Assembly: GCF_023100905.1 (NCBI RefSeq)
Contig: NZ_CP064686.1
Coordinates: forward strand, 7,733,173-7,797,172
Source: Bradyrhizobium sp. 4
GTDB lineage: Bacteria; Pseudomonadota; Alphaproteobacteria; Rhizobiales; Xanthobacteraceae
DNA: 64,000 nucleotides
Reading direction: 5' to 3'
Both the position numbers and the translations under genes were made by a program. The notes beneath the pieces were generated by a model that was not told the origin of the DNA, did not search any database, and was given only the letters and a program-made list of their open reading frames with translations. This document shows, in pieces, positions 18,497-26,832 of the stretch (position 1 is its first letter; each line of letters starts with the position of its first letter).

Positions 18497-19222
18497 ATGA
18501 TGCTGGATCGGCGACAAGTTTTGGCGGCGCTCGGGACGAGCGCGCTCGTGGCGCTCGCGCCAACCGCGATTCTGGCGGCCACATCGATCAAGCCGGACGA
18601 TGCATCCGCGCTGCTCGTGATCGACGTGCAGAATTGCTTCCTGCCCGGCGGCAGCCTTGCCGTGAAGGAAGGCGAGCAGGTGGTGCCGGTCATCAACAAG
18701 ATCTCGAAAGCGTTTTCGAACGTGGTGATGACGCAAGACTGGCACACCCAAGGCCATGTTTCCTTCGCATCAGTCCACGCCGGCAAGAAGCCGTTCGAGA
18801 CCGTCGATCTTCCCTACGGCAAGCAGGTGCTGTGGCCCGACCATTGCGTGCAGGGCACCGACGGCGCCGCGCTGTCGAAAGACCTTGCGATCCCGCACGC
18901 CGAGCTCATCATCCGCAAGGGTTTTCACAAGGACGTCGACAGCTATTCGGCCTTCCTCGAAGCCGATGGCAAGACCTCGACCGGCCTTGCCGGCTATCTG
19001 AAGGGGCGCAAGATCAAGCGCGTCTTCGTCGCGGGGCTGGCGACGGATTTCTGCGTGGCCTGGACCGCGCTCGACGCGCGCAAGGCGGGCTTCGAGGTCT
19101 ATGTGGTGGAAGACGCCTGCCGCGGCATCGACAATCAGGGTTCGCTCGCAAAGGCCTGGGCCGATATGGCCAAGGCCGGCGTGAAGCGGATTCAGTCCGC
19201 GGATATCGCGGCGAGCGCGTAA
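18497..19222 (+). CDS. pncA: Nicotinamidase/isochorismatase-family hydrolase with export signal
   Basis: The 241-aa product is a nicotinamidase by its motifs. The proposed catalytic triad is D43 (VIDVQNCF), K141 (IIRKGFH) and C186 (LATDFCVAWTA). The metal ligands are D81, H83 and H87 (DWHTQGHVSF). It would convert nicotinamide to nicotinate for NAD salvage. Unusually for an enzyme that is normally cytoplasmic, it begins with MMLDRRQVLAALGTSALVAL, a Tat-like twin-arginine leader with a hydrophobic core and an ALA-type cleavage region near residue 28. A strong ribosome site (ggaggg) precedes the ATG. Confidence 0.85.
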   Translation: MMLDRRQVLAALGTSALVALAPTAILAATSIKPDDASALLVIDVQNCFLPGGSLAVKEGEQVVPVINKISKAFSNVVMTQDWHTQGHVSFASVHAGKKPFETVDLPYGKQVLWPDHCVQGTDGAALSKDLAIPHAELIIRKGFHKDVDSYSAFLEADGKTSTGLAGYLKGRKIKRVFVAGLATDFCVAWTALDARKAGFEVYVVEDACRGIDNQGSLAKAWADMAKAGVKRIQSADIAASA

Positions 19223-19244
19223 GAGGCGCGACCGAACTGCAAGA

Positions 19245-19291
19245 CCTCATCCTGAGGAGCGCGCTTCTTAGCGCGCCTCCTCAGCATGAGG
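19245..19291. repeat. Palindromic repeat between convergent genes
   Basis: The outer cctcat / atgagg and inner ctgaggag / ctcctcag segments are inverted, with a short gcgc-rich loop. It fills the gap between the end of the nicotinamidase gene and the end of grpE. In RNA it would form a long hairpin on either strand, so it may also end transcripts, although no U-tract follows. Confidence 0.75.
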
Positions 19292-19296
19292 ATCGA

Positions 19297-19911
19297 TCAG
19301 TTCGCCGCGCCGTTCGGCTCGTTGCTGTTGGCGGGCGCAGCCTTGGCGCCGCCCTTGGCGACACCGACCAAGGCAGGACGCAGCACGCGCTCGCCGATGG
19401 TGTAGCCGGCCTGCATGACCTGCACGACGGTGCCCGCGGGCACCGATGCATCGGGCACCTCGAACATCGCCTGCTGGAAGTTCGGGTCGAACTTCTGGCC
19501 CAGGGGGTCGAACTTCTTCACGCCGTGTTTTTCCAGCGCGCTGAGCAGAGAGCGCTCGGTCAGTTCGACGCCCTCGATCAGCGAGGCGAGGCCTGCATCG
19601 GCCGCCGCACGGGCCTCGGCCGGAACGGCATCGAGCGCGCGCTGGAGGTTGTCGGCGATGTCGAGCACGTCGCGGGCAAAGCCCGTGACGCCGTAGAGCT
19701 TGGAGTCAGCGACCTCCTTGGCAGTGCGCTTGCGCAGATTCTCCATCTCGGCCAGCGTCCGCAGCATGCGGTCGCGCGCCTCGGCGACTTCCTTCTGCAG
19801 AAGCTCGACCGAGCCCGGCTCGGGATCGTCGGGCATGATGTAGGGTTTTGACACCACGGGCTCGCCGGCCGCAGCACTCGTGTCTTCGGGTTGCCGGTCT
19901 CGATCGGTCAT
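19297..19911 (-). CDS. grpE: Nucleotide exchange factor GrpE
   Basis: The 204-aa product is the nucleotide exchange factor of DnaK. A long coiled-coil (about residues 35-90, ELLQKEVAEARDRMLRTLAEMENLRKRT) precedes the beta-wing domain with FDPNFQQAMFEV and GYTIGERVLRPALVGVAKG. The ATG at 19911 is chosen because gagag lies just before it; another ATG at 19932 has no ribosome site. It lies downstream of hrcA on the same strand, an hrcA-grpE unit separate from dnaK-dnaJ. Confidence 0.95.
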   Translation of the reverse strand: MTDRDRQPEDTSAAAGEPVVSKPYIMPDDPEPGSVELLQKEVAEARDRMLRTLAEMENLRKRTAKEVADSKLYGVTGFARDVLDIADNLQRALDAVPAEARAAADAGLASLIEGVELTERSLLSALEKHGVKKFDPLGQKFDPNFQQAMFEVPDASVPAGTVVQVMQAGYTIGERVLRPALVGVAKGGAKAAPANSNEPNGAAN

Positions 19912-20007
19912 CGGCTCTCTTTTCGCATTCATCTCAGGGGGTTTCTGGCCCGGATATCGTGCTTCGGGCGCCGAAAATCAAGCGCCCGTGATCGGGGGAG
20001 ACGCCGG

Positions 20008-21096
20008 TCAGCCCCCCAGGAGCCGGCTGACGATGCGGGCAGCGTAGTCCACGGTCGGGATCACGCGGGCATAATTCAGCCGCGTCGGCCCGATCACGCC
20101 CAAAACGCCGACGATATGGCCGGCAGCGTCCCGATAGGGCGAGATGATGGTGGACGAGCCCGACAGCGAGAACAGCTTGTTCTCACTGCCGATGAAGATC
20201 CGCACGCCTTCCGCAGTCTCGGCCCGCCCGAGCAGGTCGATGACCCCGCGCTTGGTCTCGAGATCGTCGAACAGCAGGCGAACGCGCTCGAGATCCTCCA
20301 GCGCATGCAAATCCTCGAGCAGATTGGCGTGACCGCGGACGATGAGCTGCCGATCCTCGTTCTCGCCGCCCGACCAGCTGGCAATCCCGGCCGAGATCAC
20401 CTTATGCGTCAGCTGATCGAGCTCGGTGCGCGCCTCTCCGAGCGCGGTCTCGAGCTCCAGCCGCGCCTCGGCCAGGGTCCGGCCCCGGATCCGCGCATTG
20501 AGGAAGTTGCCGGCTTCGGTCAACGCCGAGGATGGAACTCCCGGCGGCAGCGTCAAAACGCGGTTTTCGACCTGCCCGTCCTCGCCGACCAGGATCACCA
20601 ATGCCTTTTCCGGTTCCAAGCGGACGAATTCGATATGTTTCAGCCGCGCATTGGATTTCGGCGTCAGCACGACCGCGGCAGCGCGGGTCAGGCCGGAGAG
20701 CCGCGTCAATGCCTCCTCGAGCGCAGCCTCCACCGATTGCGCGTGGCCCACGGAGGTCAACTGGCTCTGGATCGCCTGCCGTTCACTGTCATTGAGGTCG
20801 CCGACCTGCATCAGGGCATCGACGAAGAAGCGCAGGCCGAGTTCCGTCGGCAGCCGGCCGGCGGAGGTGTGCGGGGCGTAGATCAAGCCGAGCTGTTCCA
20901 GGTCGGCCATGACGTTGCGGACGGAAGCGGGCGACAGCGGCATGGCGATCAGGCGAGAAATATTGCGCGAGCCCACCGGCTCCCCGGTCGCGAGGTAGCT
21001 TTCGACGATTTGACGAAAGATGTCGCGGGAACGCTCGTTGAGCTGGGCGAGGCCCGCGCGCGGCGCGATCAGATGGATCGGATCGTGATGGGCCAC
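20008..21096 (-). CDS. hrcA: Heat-inducible transcription repressor HrcA
   Basis: The 362-aa repressor has an N-terminal winged helix (RSRDIFRQIVESYLATGEPVGSRNISR and SPASVRNVMADLEQLGLI), a GAF-like middle part, and the C-terminal GVLGVIGPTRLNYARVIPTVDYAARIVSRLL typical of HrcA. It represses groESL-type operons by binding CIRCE elements. No CIRCE element was seen in this window, so its targets are likely elsewhere. It is upstream of grpE and divergent from rph. Confidence 0.96.
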   Translation of the reverse strand: MAHHDPIHLIAPRAGLAQLNERSRDIFRQIVESYLATGEPVGSRNISRLIAMPLSPASVRNVMADLEQLGLIYAPHTSAGRLPTELGLRFFVDALMQVGDLNDSERQAIQSQLTSVGHAQSVEAALEEALTRLSGLTRAAAVVLTPKSNARLKHIEFVRLEPEKALVILVGEDGQVENRVLTLPPGVPSSALTEAGNFLNARIRGRTLAEARLELETALGEARTELDQLTHKVISAGIASWSGGENEDRQLIVRGHANLLEDLHALEDLERVRLLFDDLETKRGVIDLLGRAETAEGVRIFIGSENKLFSLSGSSTIISPYRDAAGHIVGVLGVIGPTRLNYARVIPTVDYAARIVSRLLGG

Positions 21097-21277
21097 AGAC
21101 CGTAACTCCTCTCAGATACAGGTAATTTGTCTATCCTTGGGGCTTCTGACAAGCGTGGCGTTCGCGGATTGAAAATCGGGGGTGAATAAGGCCTCGATCT
21201 TCCCCCTTGCCGCCCACCCTCACCCCCCCTACAAGCACCGCCAACAGCCCTTTTCCGAGAGTTTTGGAGGATTTCCC

Positions 21278-21991
21278 ATGCGGCCAAGCCGCCGTGCGCC
21301 CGACGAATTGCGCCCCGTGACGCTGGAGCGCGGCGTGGTCAAATATGCGGAAGGCTCGTGCCTGGTGAAATTCGGCGACACCCACGTGCTGGTCACCGCC
21401 ACGCTGGAAGACCGCCTGCCGCCATGGCTCAAGGGCCAGGGCCGTGGCTGGGTCACCGCCGAATACGGCATGCTGCCGCGCGCGACCTCGGAACGCACGC
21501 GCCGCGAGGCCTCCGCAGGAAAGCAGAGCGGCCGCACCGTCGAAATTCAGCGCCTGATCGGCCGCTCGCTTCGGACCATCATCAATCTCGAAGCGCTCGG
21601 TGAGCGCCAGATCACGGTCGACTGCGACGTGCTCCAGGCCGACGGCGGCACCCGCACAGCCTCGATCACCGGCGCCTGGGTCGCCCTCGCCGATTGCATC
21701 ACCTGGATGAAGGCGCGCAACATGGTCAAAGCCAATGTGTTGCGCGACAACGTCGCCGCGATCTCCTGCGGCATCTACAAGGGCACGCCCGTGCTCGACC
21801 TCGACTATGCCGAGGACTCCGAAGCCGATACCGACGCCAATTTCGTCATGACGGGCGATGGCCGCATCATCGAAGTCCAGGGCACCGCGGAACGCGAGCC
21901 GTTCACGGAAGCCGAGTTCCTGGCGCTGATGGCGCTGGCGCGCAAGGGCGTGGCGCGTCTCGTGGACTTGCAGAAACTGGCGGTAGCGTAG
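21278..21991 (+). CDS. rph: Ribonuclease PH
   Basis: The 237-aa phosphorolytic exoribonuclease trims tRNA 3' ends. Family features include the N-terminal MRPSRRAPDELRPVTLERG, GWVTAEYGMLPRATSERTRREA, and the DVLQADGGTRTASITGAWVAL stretch. A good ribosome site (ttttggagg) precedes the ATG at 21278. It heads the rph-rdgB-hemW unit, a common order in alphaproteobacteria. Confidence 0.97.
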   Translation: MRPSRRAPDELRPVTLERGVVKYAEGSCLVKFGDTHVLVTATLEDRLPPWLKGQGRGWVTAEYGMLPRATSERTRREASAGKQSGRTVEIQRLIGRSLRTIINLEALGERQITVDCDVLQADGGTRTASITGAWVALADCITWMKARNMVKANVLRDNVAAISCGIYKGTPVLDLDYAEDSEADTDANFVMTGDGRIIEVQGTAEREPFTEAEFLALMALARKGVARLVDLQKLAVA

Positions 21992-22002
21992 TCAATAGGC
22001 CG

Positions 22003-22638
22003 ATGCATCGCCGAATCACCGGAAAGCTCGTCATCGCGACCCATAATCCCGGCAAGCTCGCCGAGATGAAGGAGCTGCTCGCGCCTTACGGCATCGAGGC
22101 GGTGTCGGCCGGCGAATTAGGCCTTCCGGAGCCGGAAGAGACCGGAAAGGATTTCCGCAGCAACGCCGCGATCAAGGCGATCGCGGCAGCGCGGGCGACG
22201 AAGCTGCCGTCCTTCGCCGATGATTCCGGCATCGTGGTCGACGCGCTCGACGGCGCGCCCGGCATCTACTCGGCGCGCTGGGCCGGGCCGAACAAGGATT
22301 TTGCCGCGGCGATGGCGCAGATCGAACGGCTGTTGCAGGAGCGCGGCGCGACCACGCCCGCCAAGCGCAAGGCGCATTTCGTTTCCGCGCTCTGCGTCGC
22401 ATGGCCCGACGATCATCTCGAAGAGGTCGAGGCGCGCGTCGACGGCACGCTGGTGTGGCCGCCGCGCGGCACCGCCGGCTTCGGCTACGACCCGATGTTT
22501 TTGCCCGACGGCCATAGCCGCACCTTCGGCGAGATGGAGAGCATCGAGAAGCACGGCCTGCCGCCGCTCGGTCTCGGCCTGTCACACCGTGCCCGCGCCT
22601 TCGTGAAACTGGCGGAGATCTGCCTTGAGCCGCGCTAG
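22003..22638 (+). CDS. rdgB: dITP/XTP pyrophosphatase (RdgB/HAM1 family)
   Basis: The 211-aa enzyme removes non-canonical purine nucleotides such as XTP and dITP from the pool. It has the substrate-binding start LVIATHNPGKLAEMKELL, FADDSGIVVDALDGAPGIYSARWAG with catalytic Asp residues, and GTAGFGYDPMFLPDG near the C-terminus. The ATG at 22003 starts 11 bp after rph, and its 3' end overlaps hemW by 14 bp. The last two codons and the stop codon lie in the edge of a palindromic repeat. Confidence 0.95.
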   Translation: MHRRITGKLVIATHNPGKLAEMKELLAPYGIEAVSAGELGLPEPEETGKDFRSNAAIKAIAAARATKLPSFADDSGIVVDALDGAPGIYSARWAGPNKDFAAAMAQIERLLQERGATTPAKRKAHFVSALCVAWPDDHLEEVEARVDGTLVWPPRGTAGFGYDPMFLPDGHSRTFGEMESIEKHGLPPLGLGLSHRARAFVKLAEICLEPR

Positions 22639-23839
22639 AGCGTTTTCGAGCGAAGTGGATACCGGTTCGCGCCAGGAAAACGCGTCAAAACAAGAATCCG
22701 AAGCCTTCGGCGTCTACGTGCACTGGCCGTTCTGCCTGTCGAAGTGCCCCTATTGCGACTTCAACAGCCATGTCCGCCACGCCGCGATCGACGAGGCGCG
22801 CTTTGCGTCGGCTTTCGCGCGCGAGATCGCTGCGACCGCCGAGCGCGCGCCCGGCCGCGAAGTCACCTCGATCTTTCTCGGCGGCGGCACACCCTCGCTC
22901 ATGCAGCCTGCAACCGTCGGCGCTGTGCTCGATGCCATCGGCAAGCACTGGATTGTGGCGAAAGACGTTGAAGTCACGCTGGAGGCAAACCCGACCAGTG
23001 TCGAGGCTACGCGCTTCGCGGGCTATCGCGCCGCCGGCGTCAATCGCGTCTCGCTCGGCGTGCAGGCGCTCGACGATGCCTCGCTGAAGGCGCTGGGTCG
23101 CATGCACAGCGCGCGCGAGGCCCTCGACGCGGTCGCCATCGCGCGCCGCTCGTTCGATCGTTATTCGTTCGACCTGATCTACGCCCGTCCCGACCAGACG
23201 CCGGCGATGTGGGCCGATGAATTGCGTCTCGCAATCGAGGAGGCGGCCGAGCATCTGTCGCTCTATCAATTGACGATCGAAGAGGGCACGCCGTTCTTCG
23301 GCCTGCATCAGGCCGGCAAGCTGAAGACGCCGGATGAAGCAGTCGCCCGCGCGCTCTACGACGTCACGCAGGAGACCTGCGACAAGCTCGGCCTGCCCGC
23401 CTACGAGATTTCAAATCACGCGCGGCGCGGCGCCGAGTGCCGGCACAATCTGGTCTACTGGCGCGGCGAGGAATACGCAGGCATCGGCCCCGGCGCCCAC
23501 GGTCGGCTCGACATCGACGGTATCAGGCACGCGACCGCCACCGAGAAGCGTCCCGAAGCCTGGCTGATGCGGGTCGAGACCAATGGCCACGGCGTCGTCA
23601 CCGACGATCTCCTCAACAGCGAGGAGCGCGCCGACGAATTTTTGCTGATGGGGTTGCGCCTCGTCGAGGGCATCGACCCCGAGCGCTACCGCGCGCTGTC
23701 AGGCCGCTCGCTCGATCCGAAGCGCATCACGCTGCTGCGCGAAGAAGGCGCGATCACGGTGGATGCAACCGGCCGCCTGCGCGTGACCAGCAGCGGTTTT
23801 CCGGTGCTGGACGCGGTGGTCGCCGATCTCGCGGCGTAA
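22625..23839 (+). CDS. hemW: Radical SAM heme chaperone HemW
   Basis: The roughly 400-aa product has the radical-SAM cluster CLSKCPYC (about residues 37-44) and SIFLGGGTPSL, typical of HemW, which carries heme and was long misannotated as a coproporphyrinogen oxidase. The HemW-type cysteine spacing and the C-terminal HemN_C-like region are present. The start is uncertain: a TTG at 22625 overlaps the end of rdgB, and a GTG at 22655 is also possible. The first 25 or so codons are encoded by a palindromic repeat, so the N-terminal tail is probably not functional in the usual sense. Confidence 0.93.
   Translation: MSRARAFSSEVDTGSRQENASKQESEAFGVYVHWPFCLSKCPYCDFNSHVRHAAIDEARFASAFAREIAATAERAPGREVTSIFLGGGTPSLMQPATVGAVLDAIGKHWIVAKDVEVTLEANPTSVEATRFAGYRAAGVNRVSLGVQALDDASLKALGRMHSAREALDAVAIARRSFDRYSFDLIYARPDQTPAMWADELRLAIEEAAEHLSLYQLTIEEGTPFFGLHQAGKLKTPDEAVARALYDVTQETCDKLGLPAYEISNHARRGAECRHNLVYWRGEEYAGIGPGAHGRLDIDGIRHATATEKRPEAWLMRVETNGHGVVTDDLLNSEERADEFLLMGLRLVEGIDPERYRALSGRSLDPKRITLLREEGAITVDATGRLRVTSSGFPVLDAVVADLAA
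22637..22700. repeat. Palindromic repeat overlapping rdgB 3' end and hemW 5' coding region
   Basis: The arms gcgttttc (22640-22647) and gaaaacgc (22676-22683) are inverted, around a core with gaagtggataccggttcgcg. The flanks (tagagc, gtcaaaacaagaatc) match my memory of a repeat found many times between Bradyrhizobium genes. Here it is translated as the N-terminal tail of HemW. The recalled family match needs a search. Confidence 0.7.
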
Positions 23840-23850
23840 GGTCTCTCCAT

Positions 23851-23878
23851 CGTCGTTCTGGCGAAAGCCAGGACGACG
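23851..23878. repeat. Short hairpin of the GTCGTCC repeat family
   Basis: The arms cgtcgttctggc and gccaggacgacg are inverted, with one T-to-G pair, around a gaaa tetraloop. It is between the convergent ends of hemW and the LpoA-like gene. As RNA it would be a stable GNRA hairpin and may end or protect transcripts; no T-tract follows. Confidence 0.7.
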
Positions 23879-23890
23879 TCGAGGAAACAG

Positions 23891-25144
23891 CTACGCTCCA
23901 AAACTCTTCGGCGAGCCCGCCACCGCAACGCCGCCGCCGGTCGTGACCTTCATCACCGCAAGGCCCCGCTCGTTGGTGCCGTCGGCGCGGAAGCGGAACA
24001 GGCCGTCGATGCCGGCGAATCCGGAAGGATTGGTGAGCACGTCGGACGAGAAGCGCGTGGTGCCTTGCGTGCGCGCCAGCGCGGCGACGAGGGCGACGGC
24101 ATCATAGGCGAGCGTGGCCGTACGGATCGGCTCGGCGCCGTATTTGGTGCGATAGCGGCCGGAGAAGGCGCGGAAGCCGGCCGGATCGGGCGCGGCGTAG
24201 AGGCCGCCCTGCAAGCTTGAGCTGGCATAGACGCGCGGACTGTCCCACAGGCCGGTGCCGAGCAGCTGGATATTGCGCAGATTCGCACCCGCCGCGCTCA
24301 TTGCATCGGCGACCGAGACGACGGCGTCGCCATCATCGGCGATGAACAGCGCATCGGCGCTGCCGAGCTGCTGCGCCACGGTCCGGGCCGGCGTGGCGCG
24401 ATCGGCGCCGTATTTCTCGAACGCGACGATGCGCCCTCCGCGGCGCGGCACCGCCGCCTTCACCGCGGCCTCGACCACGTTGCCATAAGCATTGTCGGGC
24501 ACTAGCACGGCGACCGAGCGCTTTCCGATGCTGGCGGAATATTCGACGATGCGGTTGACGTCGGACTCCGGCAGGAAGCTCAGGAGATAGACACCGCGGC
24601 CGGCGATGCTGGAATCGGTCGAGAACGCCATCACCGGGATGCCGCGCGTGCGCGCGATCTGCGCCACTGCAGGTACCGATTGCGCGAACAGCGGACCCAG
24701 GATGATCTCGGCGCCTTCGTCGACCGCCTGCTGCGCACTGGCCTGCGCGCCCTGCGGGCTGCCATTGTCGTCCTTGATCAGGAGCTGGATGTTGGGATTC
24801 TGGAACTCGGCCAGCGCCATCTCGGCGGCATTGCGCATCGACTGCGCGGCGAGGCCGGCATTGCCCGATGCCGAGAGCGGCAGGATCACGGCAACCTTCA
24901 CCCCGCCGGTGCCGGCCGTCGTCGCCTGCTGCGGCTGGCCGGCCGGCTGGGCCGGAGGCGGGGAGGAGCTGCTGAACGGATTGGAGAACTGGCTCAGGCT
25001 CTGCTGCACGCCGGCGCAGGCCGACAGCAGCGGCGCGCCGAGCAACAGGCCGAGCGCGCTTCGCCGGGTCGCCCCTGATATCAGGGGCCCCTGAACGGGA
25101 GACTCCTCCGGAGAGGAATATCTGGGATCACGCGGGCCCGTCAT
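23891..25144 (-). CDS. LpoA-like lipoprotein / penicillin-binding protein activator
   Basis: The 417-aa product has a leader with lipobox LLSACAG (Cys near residue 43), a Ser/Pro/Gln-rich linker, and a type 1 periplasmic binding-protein fold (VKVAVILPLSASGNAGLAAQSMRNAAEMAL onward). This matches the LppC/LpoA family. In E. coli, LpoA is an outer-membrane lipoprotein that activates the peptidoglycan synthase PBP1a, and its gene is next to rsmI and yraN. The same neighbours occur here, though divergent. An amino-acid-binding role is the alternative. The ATG at 25144 is preferred to an ATG 25 codons upstream because the arginine-rich twin-Arg leader then fits normal length. Confidence 0.75.
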   Translation of the reverse strand: MTGPRDPRYSSPEESPVQGPLISGATRRSALGLLLGAPLLSACAGVQQSLSQFSNPFSSSSPPPAQPAGQPQQATTAGTGGVKVAVILPLSASGNAGLAAQSMRNAAEMALAEFQNPNIQLLIKDDNGSPQGAQASAQQAVDEGAEIILGPLFAQSVPAVAQIARTRGIPVMAFSTDSSIAGRGVYLLSFLPESDVNRIVEYSASIGKRSVAVLVPDNAYGNVVEAAVKAAVPRRGGRIVAFEKYGADRATPARTVAQQLGSADALFIADDGDAVVSVADAMSAAGANLRNIQLLGTGLWDSPRVYASSSLQGGLYAAPDPAGFRAFSGRYRTKYGAEPIRTATLAYDAVALVAALARTQGTTRFSSDVLTNPSGFAGIDGLFRFRADGTNERGLAVMKVTTGGGVAVAGSPKSFGA

Positions 25145-25483
25145 GACAGTTTCTCTTCTGACCGACCGTCGCCAGCCGCTCACGATATTCTCCACGACAC
25201 CAGTCGTGAATTCAGGCATATTGTCGGCAAATAGTTAACTCAAACAAAAGGATAATGCCCGCTTAACGCGGCTTCCTCTCAAGTTCTGGCTAGCTGTCCG
25301 CCGTCCGTCACCAAGCATCAAGGCGGCGTTTCCGCCGCGAATATGGCGCTGACGCTTCATTCCCTGGGGAATGTGATGCCGAATGGATCACATTCCAGTC
25401 CTTGCCTCGCCCCTTGCCCAGGCACGATCTTTTTCCGGGGACCGGTTCCCAGCCCCGGGGATCATGCCTAAGTTCGTCTGATT
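25145..25483. other. Intergenic region between divergent LpoA-like gene and rsmI
   Basis: This 339-bp stretch has no gene I can support. It contains a perfect 10-bp inverted repeat at 25368-25396 and, before rsmI, a GC-rich self-complementary stretch (about 25435-25465) that could fold in the rsmI leader. Promoters for both genes must lie here, but I cannot place them. Confidence 0.5.
25368..25396. promoter_or_regulatory. Perfect inverted repeat, 10-bp arms
   Basis: The arms ggaatgtgat and atcacattcc are separated by nine bases. The shape fits an operator for a dimeric regulator or a hairpin in an RNA leader. It lies 116 bp before rsmI and about 220 bp before the LpoA-like gene. The function is unknown. 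Confidence 0.5.
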
Positions 25484-26434
25484 ATGCGCGCAAAGCCGTC
25501 CCCGATAAATACACCTGAGACTACGGAGCCCGCCTCGCGCGGTTTCTCCATCGACGCCCATCGGCTTGTCGCGCCGAAGGCCGCGCCTGGCCTGCACCTG
25601 GTCGCGACCCCCATCGGCAATCTCGGCGACATCACGCTGCGAGCACTGCAGACCCTCGCCGGGGTCGATGTCATCGCCTGCGAGGACACCCGGATCACGC
25701 GGCGTTTGACCGAGCGCTACGACATCTCCGCGCAGCTCAAGCAGTATCACGAGCATAACGCGGAAGCGGCCCGTCCAAAAATCCTGGAGCGGCTTTCGCA
25801 GGGCGGCTCGATCGCGCTGGTGTCGGACGCCGGCACGCCGCTGATCTCGGACCCCGGCTACAAGCTGGTGCGCGAGGTCTGCGCCGCCGGCCACGCCGTC
25901 TACGCGCTGCCCGGCCCGTCCTCGGTGCTGGCGGCGCTGTCGGTCGCAGCGCTGCCAACCGACCGCTTCTTCTTCGAAGGCTTTCTGCCTTCCAAATCAG
26001 CCGCGCGGAAGTCGCGCCTGGCCGAGCTTGCGCGCATCGATGCGACGCTGGTGATGTTCGATTCCGGCAACCGCGTGCAGGACACGCTCGCCGAGCTCGC
26101 CGAGATCATGGGGACCCGTGAAGCCGCGATCTGCCGCGAGCTGACGAAACTGCACGAGCAGATTTCGCGCGCGACGCTGCGTGAGCTGGCGCTTGGTGCC
26201 GACACGCTGGAGACGCGCGGCGAATTCGTGCTGGTGATCGCTCCGCCTGCGGCCGATGCCGAGATGCTGACATCGGACGCGCTCGACGACCTCCTGCGCG
26301 AGCAGCTCGCTGCGAACAGCGTCAAGGATGCGGTCGCGCATGCGGTCGCGCTCTCGGGCCGGCCGCGCCGCGAGGTCTATGCCCGCGCGCTCGAGCTTGC
26401 CAAAGATCTGCGGGGCGGCGATGGCGAAGACTGA
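25484..26434 (+). CDS. rsmI: 16S rRNA (cytidine-1402 2'-O)-methyltransferase
   Basis: The 316-aa product is a tetrapyrrole-methylase-fold enzyme with HLVATPIGNLGDITLRALQTLAGVDVIACEDTR and the GTPLISDPGYKLV and ALPGPSSVLAALSVA motifs of RsmI. It methylates the ribose of C1402 in the decoding centre. The C-terminal extension contains GRPRREVYARAL. Its end overlaps yraN by 14 bp, so the two are translationally linked. Confidence 0.95.
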   Translation: MRAKPSPINTPETTEPASRGFSIDAHRLVAPKAAPGLHLVATPIGNLGDITLRALQTLAGVDVIACEDTRITRRLTERYDISAQLKQYHEHNAEAARPKILERLSQGGSIALVSDAGTPLISDPGYKLVREVCAAGHAVYALPGPSSVLAALSVAALPTDRFFFEGFLPSKSAARKSRLAELARIDATLVMFDSGNRVQDTLAELAEIMGTREAAICRELTKLHEQISRATLRELALGADTLETRGEFVLVIAPPAADAEMLTSDALDDLLREQLAANSVKDAVAHAVALSGRPRREVYARALELAKDLRGGDGED

Positions 26435-26822
26435 GACGCCGGCGGAACCGAAAATCGCCTCACCCGAGCGTATCGCCGCGTTTCGCACCGGCATCTCCGC
26501 GGAAAGCCGCGCCGCGGCCTATCTCATGGCCAAGGGCTACCGCATTCTCGCCAAGCGCTTCCGCACGCCGCATGGCGAGATCGACATCGTGGCGCGCCGC
26601 CGCAATTTGATTGCCTTCGTCGAGGTCAAGGCGCGCGCGACCCTGGACGACGCCGCCTTCGCGGTGACGCCGCGCCAGCAGCAGCGCATCATCGACGCCG
26701 CGCAAGGCTGGCTCGTTGCGCATCCCGAGCATGCGGAATTTGAAATGCGATTCGATGCCATGCTAATTGCGCCGCGGTCACTTCCACGCCATGTGTTGGC
26801 GGCATTCGACGCCTCGACCTGA
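26421..26822 (+). CDS. YraN/UPF0102 family nuclease-like protein
   Basis: The 133-aa product has the PD-(D/E)XK nuclease-like core HGEIDIVARRRNLIAFVEVKAR, characteristic of the YraN (UPF0102) family. The family is common in bacteria and linked to DNA handling, but the function is not settled. The order rsmI-yraN is conserved even in E. coli. The ATG at 26421 lies inside the end of rsmI, and gshB follows 10 bp after its stop. Confidence 0.9.
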   Translation: MAKTETPAEPKIASPERIAAFRTGISAESRAAAYLMAKGYRILAKRFRTPHGEIDIVARRRNLIAFVEVKARATLDDAAFAVTPRQQQRIIDAAQGWLVAHPEHAEFEMRFDAMLIAPRSLPRHVLAAFDAST

Positions 26823-26832
26823 AAGGCAGACC

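Noticed and set aside
21237..21277. Possible CIRCE element near hrcA and rph
   Set aside because: No TTAGCACTC...GAGTGCTAA pair or close variant is present.
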